Origin: Igneacidithiobacillus copahuensis
GTDB lineage: Bacteria; Pseudomonadota; Gammaproteobacteria; Acidithiobacillales; Acidithiobacillaceae
Direction: 5' to 3'
Length of the DNA: 54,829 nucleotides
Assembly (NCBI RefSeq): GCF_018854015.1
Contig: NZ_JAAXYO010000037.1
Location: 1-54,829, forward strand
The notes under the pieces were generated by a model. That model searched no databases. It saw only the letters and a list, made by a program, of their open reading frames with translations, and had not been told where the DNA came from. Below are positions 33,235-42,500 of the stretch, one piece after another. The stretch's first letter is position 1. Each line of letters opens with the position of its first letter. The position numbers were made by a program, and so were the translations under genes.

Positions 33235-34763
33235 AGCCCGATCCCCTTTTCCACCACCTTCTGTTTGACCGGGGCGCGGTTCTGCGACGGCCCCAGGGCA
33301 TTCCTGGCTTCTAGCGCCTTTTCATACGCCCGCTTTCCGTGCTCCGTGGCAGGCTCCAACGCGATACCCAGACGCACCGCCATCTCGATGGTCTTTTCCT
33401 CAAAGGCCCGGCTCCCGGAAAACCGGACCGGCTCGCCAAAACGCTCTTTTGCCGCCTTGAGCGCCACTTCGACCGATTTGTTCCGGCGATCCTCCGCCTC
33501 GCGGCCAATGCCCAGCATGGCCCGGTTTGTGACGCTCACCTTGTCGCCATGGTCGAGGACCAACGCTTTACCCCGCTTGGGTTCGGCCAGCAGGACTTCC
33601 GGGGGCGACTTCTTCGGAAAAGTGCGGACCGGTTCCGATTCAGGAGCCTTTTGCTCGGGAGCCTGCGCGTCTTTTGCAGGGTTCCCCGGCCAGTCTTTCG
33701 TCAAGTCCTCTTCCGTCGATGGCTCGGCCATCCCCTTGGCGGAGGCCTCCGGTTGCTCGGGTTCCTTTGCCACGCTCACGCCCGCTTCTATGGGCATCAC
33801 TGGGCCGACAGCCAGCGGCGTTCGTTGCTGCAATTCCGGGATAGTTGCCTCCTGCTCGACATCGGAATCGAGATCTCGTGCGGGATTCCCCGTCCCCACC
33901 GCTGGTTCCCGTACCACCTCCTGCGAAGGGCCAAAGCTGATTCCCTCATCATCCAGCGCAGGTCCTGCCCAGCGTCCCTCCTGCTCCAGGCGGGCCTGGA
34001 TCTGGTTGGCAACAAATCCCCGACTGTGCGGATTTTTTTCGATGAGCGAGAACAACTCCTTGTGTAACGGATCATCCGAAGGAATAAAGGCGCTCATCTG
34101 CGCGTCCTCGTGGAGGACGTGCAGGCCTCGGGCCTTCTCATCGTTGGTGGCGACCACATCCAATGGGCCATAAGAAAAAAGATGATCAAGTTCTGCTGCC
34201 ATGGTTCGGTTCTCCTGTACTGGTGTTATGGATGGCGATCCGGGTATGGATGCCGGGAGGCAACGCGCGGCGCTCTTGACAAGCTCTGTGCCCTCTACTA
34301 CGGTCTGATCATCTGCTCTTGGCCTAGCGCTAAAGGGGATCTCGGTTTCCGGGGTTTGCGTGTGATACGGCGAGTCGCGCAACAAGAGCAGTTCTCTTCT
34401 TCTGAAGTAATTCCGCCTCATGACGCTCGCGCTCTTGATCGCCCAATAATCGCTACTCTTGTCTGGCATCTGGGTCAGACGGATCACCACGTTCTTTGCG
34501 CTCTCGCCAGGGAAATCCGTAACGAGAAAAAGTGTTCCCCTATCCCCCCGATAGATGGCGTTGTAACTCTCCGAAAACCGCTTTACAAAATCGATGACAT
34601 TTCCATATCCAGCCTGATGAATTTCTTTGCAATGCCGCTCCTCGATGTGCCGCAGGTCGCTCTCCAAGAGACGGATGGGCCCAGCCTGGCGGCGGATGGC
34701 CTTCGCCGTCTCATCCGGCAGATAGCCAAAATCAATCCCGCCACCAGGACACTCGACGAACAT
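33231..34763 (-). CDS. Polyvalent protein: PBECR-like nuclease domain plus LPD7-like domain
   Basis: A 510-residue multidomain protein. About residues 30-140 (LESDLRHIEERHCKEIHQAG, YRGDRGTLFLVTDFP, WAIKSASVMRRNYFRRRELL) resemble the barnase/EndoU/colicin/RelE-like nuclease domains found in polyvalent proteins. The middle is a disordered acidic Pro/Glu-rich linker. The C-terminal VEVALKAAKERFGEPVRFSG with FEEKTIEMAVRLGIAL matches large polyvalent-associated domain 7. Polyvalent proteins enter the recipient with the DNA and protect the element. Assignments are by eye. It starts 3 bp after the preceding stop. Confidence 0.6.
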   Translation of the reverse strand: MFVECPGGGIDFGYLPDETAKAIRRQAGPIRLLESDLRHIEERHCKEIHQAGYGNVIDFVKRFSESYNAIYRGDRGTLFLVTDFPGESAKNVVIRLTQMPDKSSDYWAIKSASVMRRNYFRRRELLLLRDSPYHTQTPETEIPFSARPRADDQTVVEGTELVKSAARCLPASIPGSPSITPVQENRTMAAELDHLFSYGPLDVVATNDEKARGLHVLHEDAQMSAFIPSDDPLHKELFSLIEKNPHSRGFVANQIQARLEQEGRWAGPALDDEGISFGPSQEVVREPAVGTGNPARDLDSDVEQEATIPELQQRTPLAVGPVMPIEAGVSVAKEPEQPEASAKGMAEPSTEEDLTKDWPGNPAKDAQAPEQKAPESEPVRTFPKKSPPEVLLAEPKRGKALVLDHGDKVSVTNRAMLGIGREAEDRRNKSVEVALKAAKERFGEPVRFSGSRAFEEKTIEMAVRLGIALEPATEHGKRAYEKALEARNALGPSQNRAPVKQKVVEKGIGL

Positions 34764-34766
34764 GCG

Positions 34767-35162
34767 TTACCCAACCAGGGCCGCCGCATCCCCATTGGGA
34801 TGGATGACCGCCGACTGGTACTCCCGGACACCCACGCCCAGGGCGGCAGCCACCTCTTCATCCGGCAACTGCTCCACGACTACCACCTCCTGTCCACGGC
34901 GGGACAGATAGGCCAAGGCCTTGCGCACCACCGATAGATCGTCCGTGTCGCTGCGCAGAAAAATCAGGTCGGGATTTTCCTCTCGCAGGAACTTGTCGAT
35001 GGCCAGTTGAAAGCCACCATCTCCATGGGGATCGTTCACAGCCACCGGACATTCCGGCGTAGCCCCGATCCGCAGGTTGTAGGCGGCGGCCACCCCCGAC
35101 ACCGGAGTTTCCTCGACAAAAACGCTCAGAATCTTGCGAATTACCGACTGCACGACACTCAT
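34767..35162 (-). CDS. Hypothetical protein, possible DprA/Rossmann-like nucleotide fold
   Basis: A 131-residue protein. ATG 35162 follows GAGGAGG and lies 2 bp from the preceding stop, so the longer frame is rejected. The alternating pattern (NLRIGATPECPVAVND, NPDLIFLRSDTDDLSVVRKA, QEVVVVEQLPDEEVAAALG) suggests an alpha/beta fold. No family assigned. The C-terminus, VIHPNGDAAALVG, is unremarkable. It belongs to the relaxase unit. Confidence 0.55.
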   Translation of the reverse strand: MSVVQSVIRKILSVFVEETPVSGVAAAYNLRIGATPECPVAVNDPHGDGGFQLAIDKFLREENPDLIFLRSDTDDLSVVRKALAYLSRRGQEVVVVEQLPDEEVAAALGVGVREYQSAVIHPNGDAAALVG

Positions 35163-35164
35163 GG

Positions 35165-35518
35165 CTATTCCTCCTCGCAATGTAACCACCGGGAAACCTT
35201 CTCTACGCGCAATTCCAGACGCACCAGGCGCCCACAGAAATCGTTGCTCTCCGGTTCTGGCGGATGACCCTTGCCCAATTCCTGGCGGACAGCGGAAAGA
35301 AGTGAGCGCGCCGTTCGCAACCATCCCACCGCCTCTGCGACTTCCCATTGCTGCTCCTTGTCGAGTTGCGGCAAAACTTCGGGCAGAGAACACCAGCCAC
35401 CCCGAAAAAAGAGCGGCAGATTCCTGGCAAGAATGCGGGAGAGCTTGCCTTGCGCGCGATGCAGGTAGTCCTCGACATCGTTCAAGGTCAGGGCAAGCTC
35501 AGAGTCCTGGCAATACAT
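35165..35518 (-). CDS. Hypothetical protein, first gene of the relaxase unit
   Basis: A 117-residue, mostly helical protein (LNDVEDYLHRAQGKLSRILA; EVAEAVGWLRTARSLLSAVR) with cysteines near both ends. ATG 35518 is used because GGGGGGACC precedes it. The promoter motif at 35547-35574 lies 29 bp upstream. No family recognised. Confidence 0.55.
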   Translation of the reverse strand: MYCQDSELALTLNDVEDYLHRAQGKLSRILARNLPLFFRGGWCSLPEVLPQLDKEQQWEVAEAVGWLRTARSLLSAVRQELGKGHPPEPESNDFCGRLVRLELRVEKVSRWLHCEEE

Positions 35519-35546
35519 GAGCGGTCCCCCCATAAACCCATTTCTC

Positions 35547-35574
35547 GGGTATAGACCGCACGGACCAATGCTAG
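35547..35574 (-). promoter_or_regulatory. Shared ICE promoter/operator motif upstream of the relaxase unit
   Basis: The minus strand reads CTAGC-N-GGTCTATACCC with 20-bp half-site spacing; the upstream half-site is CTAGC instead of CTATC. It ends 29 bp before the ATG at 35518. Confidence 0.6.
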
Positions 35575-35852
35575 AGGGGAATGCCCAGAGAAGCCCCGGC
35601 TATCTGTTTGCCCATTTCCTTCTTGAGTGCGAGGCTCGTGGGCTCAAAGCCCAACGCTCCGGCACGCACCAGAAGCCGGTCTACCCGACGCTGGGCAAGA
35701 AAGCGCTGCGTCGATCCAACCGGCAACCCAGCCGGATCGGGAAACTCCCGAAGTTGCGTCAGGATCGCCTCGATTTTTGCCCTCCGGGCGGCATGAGCCT
35801 CGTGAGAAAGGGCCTCTACCGCCCACTCCACCATCTCGTCCGTCACGCTCAT
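35571..35852 (-). CDS. Small helical hypothetical protein
   Basis: A 93-residue protein, probably all-helical (MVEWAVEALSHEAHAARRAK; QRFLAQRRVDRLLVRAG). The start overlaps the stop of the 393-residue gene (ATGA), and it is the last gene of the antirestriction unit. Its stop lies inside the promoter of the next unit. The family is not recognised. Confidence 0.55.
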   Translation of the reverse strand: MSVTDEMVEWAVEALSHEAHAARRAKIEAILTQLREFPDPAGLPVGSTQRFLAQRRVDRLLVRAGALGFEPTSLALKKEMGKQIAGASLGIPL

Positions 35853-37030
35853 CGGGCCATCTCCTTTTGCTTGCCCGGCTCAGGGGCGCGGCGAGCCACC
35901 TCTGGGGCTCTGTAGGGCTCCAGGGCCTTCGCCCCTACATCAAAGCGCTCCTGGATGAGTCGGGCCTCCCGGGAGTTTGCGCCGATGGCGGCGAGCGGTT
36001 CGTTCATCCGCACCTGGCGGGGCCGGTCGTGGATGGGCTCCAGGATTTCCTTGCCTTCCTTTTCCTGTCCACGGACATACAACTGCGCCTGTAGAGCCGC
36101 ATCCCGATGTTCCGAAGGTTCGGAACGTGACAACGCGATCAGGATAGCCTTGCCGTCGGCAAATTCGGCTTCCGCCTGCATCCCGCCCAGCTCGCCAGGC
36201 TGGAAATGCAAGGGCGCCTTCTCGTACTCCCCCGTTTCCTGGTTCCGGCGCTGCAAGGTGCCCACCAGTTCTCCGTCCTTTTCGTGGAGCGACAGATTGT
36301 GCCAAACCCCGTCCCGGTCCTTGGCTCCCATCTCCAGGGCCGGGTACTTCTGCGGCACTTCACTGGAAAGCCCCAGGGCTTTCATGCGCCCGGACAGGCT
36401 CTCGGCCACTTCCAGGAAATACTTTTCCCGCGTGCTGTCCGCCAGTTGCTTGAGCACCTTCCGGTCGGTCATGCCCGCATCCAGCATCGGTTGCTGGAGG
36501 GCCTTCACCCGCTCGGTAGCTTTGGCGTTGTGCTCGGGATTCGCGGTGATTTCCTGACCATCCGCCCCCTTCAAGGTCGCCACATGGTTCGCAAAAGTCT
36601 TGCCGTCTCGCTCCACCATGCTGGCAAAGCCGCCGATGGTAACCTCCTTGCCCGCGTGCTCGGGGATGGCCGGGTCCAGCTTGGCAAGCAATCGCTGCGC
36701 AAATTCCGAATCCAGATCGGCAGACAGGATGGTCTTGTCCCCACGGCCATCCTCCAGAGTTACCCGCAATTTGTTACGGGTTTCACCATTCGGATGCGTT
36801 TGCGCAACCCCCACATCCACCAGTTTCCCAGTGATCTTTTCCTCATAGCGGACACCCCGCGCTTTCAGGGCGTCACGCGCTATCTGCTTGTTTTCCGGGG
36901 ACGCGCCATGCTTCCAGGCCTCTTCGCCGATCTGCTTTCTGGCCTCGTTCAGGGCCATGCGGGTATCGGCGTCACCCACCCGCACAAACCCATCCACAAT
37001 GTTGTTCCGTTCCATCATCCGCGTTGCCAT
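35849..37030 (-). CDS. Polyvalent-like protein sharing a C-terminal domain with its giant neighbour
   Basis: A 393-residue protein. The ATG at 37030 follows AGGAGG. Its central and C-terminal parts (VWHNLSLHEKDGELVGTLQR, AEAEFADGKAILIAL, EARLIQERFDVGAKALEPYR then APE) parallel the last 150 residues of the adjacent 1611-residue protein (RYALSLREKDGEVLAKLEIA, ARMELSDGRTLAVRLSP, EAKWVAERLGVDVKVM, YRAPE). So this looks like a duplicated module. The N-terminal region (MALNEARKQIGEEAWKHGAS) is unassigned. Possibly an antirestriction or transfer-protection protein that enters the recipient. Confidence 0.6.
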   Translation of the reverse strand: MATRMMERNNIVDGFVRVGDADTRMALNEARKQIGEEAWKHGASPENKQIARDALKARGVRYEEKITGKLVDVGVAQTHPNGETRNKLRVTLEDGRGDKTILSADLDSEFAQRLLAKLDPAIPEHAGKEVTIGGFASMVERDGKTFANHVATLKGADGQEITANPEHNAKATERVKALQQPMLDAGMTDRKVLKQLADSTREKYFLEVAESLSGRMKALGLSSEVPQKYPALEMGAKDRDGVWHNLSLHEKDGELVGTLQRRNQETGEYEKAPLHFQPGELGGMQAEAEFADGKAILIALSRSEPSEHRDAALQAQLYVRGQEKEGKEILEPIHDRPRQVRMNEPLAAIGANSREARLIQERFDVGAKALEPYRAPEVARRAPEPGKQKEMAR

Positions 37031-37061
37031 ACCATCCTCCTGTCCACTCTCCAGCAGAAAA

Positions 37062-40000
37062 TTACCGATCCATCCCCCGGGCCTGCTCCCGCGTTTTTTC
37101 CGGAGCCCGATACCCTCCAACGCCTGCGGCAAGCTCCGGGCGCTGCATGACCTTGACGTCCACGCCAAGCCGTTCTGCCACCCATTTCGCCTCCGGGCTG
37201 TTCACCCCATCGGCTCGCAGCTTGCCCGGTGCATCGTTGAGCCGTTTCCAGTTAAACGTCCCTTCAGCAGAAAGCAGATCAGCCTCTACACCGCTATTTC
37301 CGGGCGATAGCCGCACCGCGAGGGTCCGCCCATCCGACAATTCCATGCGCGCAGCCAGTTTTTCCGTATCGGGAATCTTCGCGGAACGGAAAGGCTGCAA
37401 AGGCGCCTCAGCCGTTTCACCGCCAGCGATCTCCAGTTTCGCCAGTACCTCGCCATCTTTCTCCCGGAGCGAAAGGGCATAGCGGGTCCCGTCCCGCCCC
37501 CGAATGGTCGCCACAGGCGCAGGATCGTGGGACGGACTGGGCGCGGGATGTTCCGGGGACTGGTCCGGCGCAGGCATTGGCTGAGGGGCCTCCCGATCCC
37601 GGCTGGCGGGATACCATTCCTCCAGATTTTGGATCGCCTCCCGGGCAGCATAGATCGCACTGCCGGTCCACTGCCGTTGCCAGGCGCCCTCCGATGGAGC
37701 CCATCGAAACCCGCTCTTTTTCATCAAATCCCGAACATCAGCGTTTGGCTTCTCATCGAACAGGAATTGAATGCGGTTGATCTCCTTGTTCTCTCGCACT
37801 TTTCCCCAAGCAAACTCCGTGGTCCGGTCCTCTAGGGAGGAGGCCTTCTCCAGCACCTTGACCCGCTCCTCAAGGCGGCGGATGTTGGCGTTGTTGTTAG
37901 TGAGGGAATAGGAGGCAAAGCCGATATTTCCCATGACATCGGGTGTCAACAGGCTCTTGGCCTGATCTGGCTTGAAGCCCAACGCCTCCAGTGCAGCCTG
38001 CTGCGCCTCCGGGCCCTCTTTCTGGTGCTTGCGTATGGCGGCATTGGCGGCCTTCATACGTTCCTGCGCGGCCTTCAGCGTCTCGATCTTGGCCTTGAGT
38101 TTCTCCATGGCTTGGGGATCGTCCGCACTGATAGCATTGCCATTCACGCCCTTCGCGCGGCGCTCGTAATACTCCGCCTTTTCGAGCAGCTTGAAGCCTT
38201 TCCCAAAAGTGTCGTGGATACGACCGCGATACCGGCGGTCCCGGTGCTCGCTGTGGTGCCCGGCCAGGATCGGCTGTCCAAAGGGTATGACGTCCGCCAT
38301 TTTTTTCGCCTGTTCCAGCCGGGCCAGCGCCTTGGCCCGAGCTTTTTCGGCGAGGAGAAGATACCGCTCTTGACGCGCCTTCTGCTTTTCCTCGTAAGGA
38401 TTCGGAGCGTTGGTCTCTGGCGCCTTTTCCGCCTCGCGGACGGGCTCAATCTCCTTGGGCTTCACGTCCAGCGGAATCTTCGCCGTCTCCATGGCCTTTG
38501 CCACGTCACCGGAAGGTTCCAGCGCCTGAATCGCCTTGCAATACGACTGAAAACGCGAGTCCTTCAACCATACCGTTTGACGGTTGTCCGGGTTTTCCAG
38601 ATGGCGGAGCGTGATCGCTCCCTTTTTGTGCGTTCCTACCTTCGTATAGCCTTCGGACACTTTGGCCTCCAGCCATTCCTGCCCGTCCATCGTCTCCACG
38701 CTCTTCTCGGAAAGGCGGACGTTGATTCCCGTCAAGGCATCGAACGCCTGCCGAACCGCTTTGCGCGGGGCTTCCTCGGCACGGCTCTTTTCTGCCTCCT
38801 CGCGCTCCTTACGCAGCGCCTCGACACGTTCTGGCCCCGCCCAGGCCTCTAGCTGAGCTACCCGCTCTTTCTGCGTCTTGCCGAGCTTCACCCCGGTCAA
38901 GCGGGAAAAGGCTTCCTCAGAGCCGGGGTTCTGGCTGTTGTGCCCAATCATGGGCAACAAGACCTTGAGGTCCTTGTCCCGCACTGCCGCCATCACCTTG
39001 TCTACGATGGGACTGTCTGGACCAGCCTCGATCCCATGTTTCCAGTAGACCGCCTGGACCATCTCGCGCGGCTCCTGGATGGTGCCAGACTGCAACAGTT
39101 CCTTACCGTGCTCGCGTAGCTTCTCCCGAAACTCCTCGCGCAACGCTTTGCCGAGAGCCTGAAACCGATCCGTAACCAGCCGCGACTGCTTACGCGCGTT
39201 TTTGACGACCGGCAATTCCGCGATGTACGTTGTCGAAAGGGCCTCCGACAAACGCAAATCCGGGTCCGAAGCGCCCCGGTTCTCTCCATCGCGGACGATC
39301 CCAAAAACAGCATCCACCCCCTTGTTGAAATCCCGCGCCATTTCCGAAAACCCATGGAAATCCGCCGGGGCCAACCTGGAGGCGCGCTCGCGGGTTTCGG
39401 CTATGAGCTTATCCGCACGCTCCGGCATCTGGTCGTAAAACGCCCGGTACTCCTGGATAGCCCTTTCCTCTGGCGAAAGGCGCTCCGGCGCGTTTCGGTC
39501 AAAGCCGTAGGCTTGCTCCACGTCGATGAGGCGGAAGGCCCCATTCTTCCCATAGACCGTGCTTTCGATACCCTGGTCCGGCCCCGTTTCGGCCCGCAGG
39601 TGGTAGCGGGTGTCCCCGGTATTGGTATCCAGCGCAGCGATGACGCGCCCAGAGAACGGCCCGCCGCGCAGCGGGTCCTTGTCGTGTGGCTCGAAGCGCA
39701 CGAGGTCGCCCACCCGGGGGTGCTCCATCCGGCGGGCACCCGCTTCCATCTGCGAGGCAATGAGCGCCAAAGATGCCGGAGTCAAACCCGCAGCTTCCGA
39801 ATAGCCGGGCATATCGGCGCGGATGGCTTCGGACCATTCCCTGGCCGCCATGGGGTTCCGCTGGGCAAACCGGGTAGTGAAATCCTCCGCGTTGGCCACG
39901 GGGTCGCCCAATCCGGCATAGTCCGGATGCGCCGACTGGCGAACCCGATTGCGTTCCTCAAGGTGCGCGACGATCTCGGGATTGATCTCTTTCGCAGGGG

Positions 40001-41897
40001 CAACCTGCAAATAGCCTTTGTCGTCCGCCGATACAGAAACCTCTTTCCCGCGCAGGGCTTTCCAGTCCTCAAGGCTTCGCTCGGCAGGACCTGCCGCGCT
40101 GGCGTAAATGTGCTTGCCAGCAGGGTCCAGAACCTCGACCTGATTCGTGTCGTAGACCTCCATCAGCGTCCCGCGCAACATCCGTTCTTCGGGTGCCAGC
40201 TTCGGAGCGTTCAGATGGCGCACCTCGTCCATCAGGGCGAGCGGACGGGCAGGGACCTCGTGCGTCGCGGCATAAGCCCGCCCCGGCGTGTTCGCGTCCT
40301 CCAAAGTGGTCACCAGACCGTCGTTGCTTACGGACAGCACCACTTCCGCGCGGCGCTCGATAGCCTCGCGGGCAAACTGCACCACGGGGTCATCCAGTTC
40401 GCCGATGCGAAATCCCGTCTCCACCCAGACTGGGCCGTACTCCTGGGTGCCGATGTAGTAGGCGGACTGCGAGATGTTCAGCAACGGGCCGCGCACCGAT
40501 TGCGCCGGGATACTGCGCGTGACCTCCATGCGCAGGCCGTCCGCGCTCACCTCCTGTTCTTCATGGGGTTCCAGGTCTTTTCGGTGCGTCAGAATCAGGC
40601 GTGCGACATCCGCATTTCCCCGGACCTGCTGCTGGCCGGGCCCCTCCATCGAGCGCCCCTCCTGAACCAGGGGCGTCATCACGCCGTGATACTCCGTCAG
40701 CCCATGGTCGAACACTTCTCTCTGGCGTGGCGTTGGACTGTCGCCCAGCTTTTCCAGGTCCTCCCGCAACGTGTGTGCGTCGTCGCCCTGCAAATACACT
40801 TCGGCTACCGGCTTGCCGTCCCGCAGGCGCGACAGGGTGAGATTACCCATCCGGTCCTCGGTAATACGGTGCTGGTCCGACTCGAACAGCACGCCAGGGG
40901 CTTGCTCCACGCCACGGTCAGGCTCCGCCCGTTCCGGTGCCTCGACCTGCAATTCCGGCGTGCGCTCCAGCAGGAAATCGCTCATGGCTTGAGCGTCCTT
41001 GATGGTCTGCATCAGGATCTGCTTGCGCTCCTTGTCCGGCAGGGCACTCAGCCAGCTTGCGAGATAGGCGGCGCTGTTCCCTACTTCCCGGCCCTCTTCC
41101 AACTCCTGGGAAGCCGGGTCAAAGCCAATACCCAGACTTGCCGCCGTCATGGCCGCCGACATCTCGGCGCGCAGTTCTTCCAGGGCATACTTCTCGGAAC
41201 CGAAGGGATGGCCGAGCTCCCGGTTCAGACGGCTCTCGTGGCCGGTCGCATGAGAAAGCTCGTGCAGAAATGTGGTGTCATGCCCGGTCGCCGTGTGGAA
41301 AGCCTCGACCGGGGGCAGGTTCACCGTGTCCGTCAAAGACCGGTAAAAGGCCCGGCCACCACTGCGTGTCACCTGAACCCCCATTTCCTCAGCCAGCTTT
41401 TCGATACGTGGATCTGGCTTGCCCTCCATTTCCGGCTGTGGTCCGCGCTCCAAGGGCGGAATGCCATCGATTTGCGAGGCATGGAACACCGGATAGTGCC
41501 GGATCGAGATCGACTGCACCGGCGCGTCAGGATCGCCGCCTTGGGCTATCCGATTCTGACGTTCCTCTTCGGTGGGCTTGCGCTCGTAAGGGGTGTACTT
41601 CTCAATGAAAGCCAGGGCGTGCTCGCCCTTGCGCACCTGCCAGCCCTGCTCCTGGGCCTGCTTGTAGGTACACCAGCGGTTGTCCGTCGGGTCCGGCGAA
41701 AATGCAAACAGATACTCGGCATTGACACCGCGATAGGGCTTGCCCGTAACGGCGTTGGTAGGTGGTTGGATAGCTCTGGCTACCCAGGGTTTTTGCCAGT
41801 GCGCCTCGCCTTTCTCCATAAGCTCGATGAGGCGATCCGCCAGCTCCAGGCGACGGTCTTTGTTTTCTTCCGGGGTGCGGTTCTTTCGGGTAGGCAT
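37062..41897 (-). CDS. Giant polyvalent antirestriction protein (ArdC N-terminus, DUF3560)
   Basis: A 1611-residue protein. Residues 1-130 form an ArdC-like ssDNA-binding domain (LIELMEKGEAHWQKPW, NAVTGKPYRGVNAEYLF). About 165-260 is the zincin-like peptidase domain with HELSHATGH (residues 212-220) and EELRAEMSAA. The middle holds several unassigned polyvalent modules, including a KfrB-like stretch near 720-790. About 1200-1370 matches DUF3560 (PFGQPILAGHHSEHRDRR). ADVRDLMKKSGFRWAPSEG (about 1385) is a second conserved module. The C-terminal 150 residues are repeated in the next gene. ArdC proteins shield incoming DNA from restriction. Confidence 0.8.
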   Translation of the reverse strand: MPTRKNRTPEENKDRRLELADRLIELMEKGEAHWQKPWVARAIQPPTNAVTGKPYRGVNAEYLFAFSPDPTDNRWCTYKQAQEQGWQVRKGEHALAFIEKYTPYERKPTEEERQNRIAQGGDPDAPVQSISIRHYPVFHASQIDGIPPLERGPQPEMEGKPDPRIEKLAEEMGVQVTRSGGRAFYRSLTDTVNLPPVEAFHTATGHDTTFLHELSHATGHESRLNRELGHPFGSEKYALEELRAEMSAAMTAASLGIGFDPASQELEEGREVGNSAAYLASWLSALPDKERKQILMQTIKDAQAMSDFLLERTPELQVEAPERAEPDRGVEQAPGVLFESDQHRITEDRMGNLTLSRLRDGKPVAEVYLQGDDAHTLREDLEKLGDSPTPRQREVFDHGLTEYHGVMTPLVQEGRSMEGPGQQQVRGNADVARLILTHRKDLEPHEEQEVSADGLRMEVTRSIPAQSVRGPLLNISQSAYYIGTQEYGPVWVETGFRIGELDDPVVQFAREAIERRAEVVLSVSNDGLVTTLEDANTPGRAYAATHEVPARPLALMDEVRHLNAPKLAPEERMLRGTLMEVYDTNQVEVLDPAGKHIYASAAGPAERSLEDWKALRGKEVSVSADDKGYLQVAPAKEINPEIVAHLEERNRVRQSAHPDYAGLGDPVANAEDFTTRFAQRNPMAAREWSEAIRADMPGYSEAAGLTPASLALIASQMEAGARRMEHPRVGDLVRFEPHDKDPLRGGPFSGRVIAALDTNTGDTRYHLRAETGPDQGIESTVYGKNGAFRLIDVEQAYGFDRNAPERLSPEERAIQEYRAFYDQMPERADKLIAETRERASRLAPADFHGFSEMARDFNKGVDAVFGIVRDGENRGASDPDLRLSEALSTTYIAELPVVKNARKQSRLVTDRFQALGKALREEFREKLREHGKELLQSGTIQEPREMVQAVYWKHGIEAGPDSPIVDKVMAAVRDKDLKVLLPMIGHNSQNPGSEEAFSRLTGVKLGKTQKERVAQLEAWAGPERVEALRKEREEAEKSRAEEAPRKAVRQAFDALTGINVRLSEKSVETMDGQEWLEAKVSEGYTKVGTHKKGAITLRHLENPDNRQTVWLKDSRFQSYCKAIQALEPSGDVAKAMETAKIPLDVKPKEIEPVREAEKAPETNAPNPYEEKQKARQERYLLLAEKARAKALARLEQAKKMADVIPFGQPILAGHHSEHRDRRYRGRIHDTFGKGFKLLEKAEYYERRAKGVNGNAISADDPQAMEKLKAKIETLKAAQERMKAANAAIRKHQKEGPEAQQAALEALGFKPDQAKSLLTPDVMGNIGFASYSLTNNNANIRRLEERVKVLEKASSLEDRTTEFAWGKVRENKEINRIQFLFDEKPNADVRDLMKKSGFRWAPSEGAWQRQWTGSAIYAAREAIQNLEEWYPASRDREAPQPMPAPDQSPEHPAPSPSHDPAPVATIRGRDGTRYALSLREKDGEVLAKLEIAGGETAEAPLQPFRSAKIPDTEKLAARMELSDGRTLAVRLSPGNSGVEADLLSAEGTFNWKRLNDAPGKLRADGVNSPEAKWVAERLGVDVKVMQRPELAAGVGGYRAPEKTREQARGMDR

Positions 41898-41930
41898 CGG
41901 TCAATCTCCAGCAGCAATCTCCACTGCGGG

Positions 41931-41958
41931 GGTATAGACCGGGGCCTTGGGGTATAGC
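41931..41958 (-). promoter_or_regulatory. Shared ICE promoter/operator motif upstream of the antirestriction unit
   Basis: The minus strand reads GCTATACCCC then GGTCTATACCCCC, with 20-bp half-site spacing. Here both half-sites are near-perfect copies of CTATACC. It ends 33 bp before the ATG at 41897. Confidence 0.65.
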
Positions 41959-41971
41959 TTTTACAACGGGT

Positions 41972-42439
41972 TCAGCGCCTTTTGCCGACGGCACACTGTC
42001 CTGGGAGTCCAGGATCGCCCATGGGCACTAGATCCGGTGGCGCGACGGCGGGGATTCTGCCACTGTGATCAAGTCGCATCTCCGTCACCAACGGACGGGC
42101 TTTCCGAATGAGCCATGCGGCTCCAGGTAGGTCTGGCCGGTCCGGGCGAGCCAGGCCCGTGCCCTGCGGAAACAGCACCACTCCACCACCGCCCTGTAGC
42201 GTCCGTACCAACATGCGCATTCCCAGCGGGCTCCGCTGATCGAGCGGGACCATCGTGTGACCGCCCGCGAGCCTGCCGTACCACTTCAGGACGCGGCGAT
42301 AAACGGGATGCCGGGCATAATCGGGGTCGACGGCGAAAAGATAGCCGCCATGGCCACCGATCTGCCGCAGGTGCCAGGCAACCACGAAACCGTCCCAGAG
42401 AGAGACGTGCGGGCGGACGAGAATCAGATGGCCGGGCAT
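41972..42439 (-). CDS. PlsC-like acyltransferase (1-acyl-glycerol-phosphate type), short form
   Basis: A 155-residue protein with acyltransferase motif I HVSLWD (HX4D; residues 11-16) and motif III FPQGT, where most PlsC enzymes have FPEGT. The lengths between motifs fit a minimal lysophospholipid acyltransferase domain without the usual N-terminal membrane helix. GGGAG precedes the ATG, and the gene has its own ICE promoter motif. A lipid-modifying enzyme is unexpected in a conjugation module; it could alter the envelope around the mating channel. Confidence 0.65.
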   Translation of the reverse strand: MPGHLILVRPHVSLWDGFVVAWHLRQIGGHGGYLFAVDPDYARHPVYRRVLKWYGRLAGGHTMVPLDQRSPLGMRMLVRTLQGGGGVVLFPQGTGLARPDRPDLPGAAWLIRKARPLVTEMRLDHSGRIPAVAPPDLVPMGDPGLPGQCAVGKRR

Positions 42440-42468
42440 GGCGGGGCTCCCAATGGCAAACCGAACGC

Positions 42469-42481
42469 CAGGGTATAGACC
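42469..42481 (-). promoter_or_regulatory. Shared ICE promoter/operator core upstream of the acyltransferase gene
   Basis: The core GGTCTATACCCTG is perfect on the minus strand, but no CTATC half-site lies 20 bp upstream. It ends 30 bp before the ATG at 42439. Confidence 0.5.
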
Positions 42482-42500
42482 GACTACGATGAATCGGGAA

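Noticed and set aside
39354..41957. 867-residue plus-strand frame opposite the ArdC gene
   Set aside because: Antisense to clear ArdC motifs, His/Arg-rich, with no ribosome-binding site or domain.
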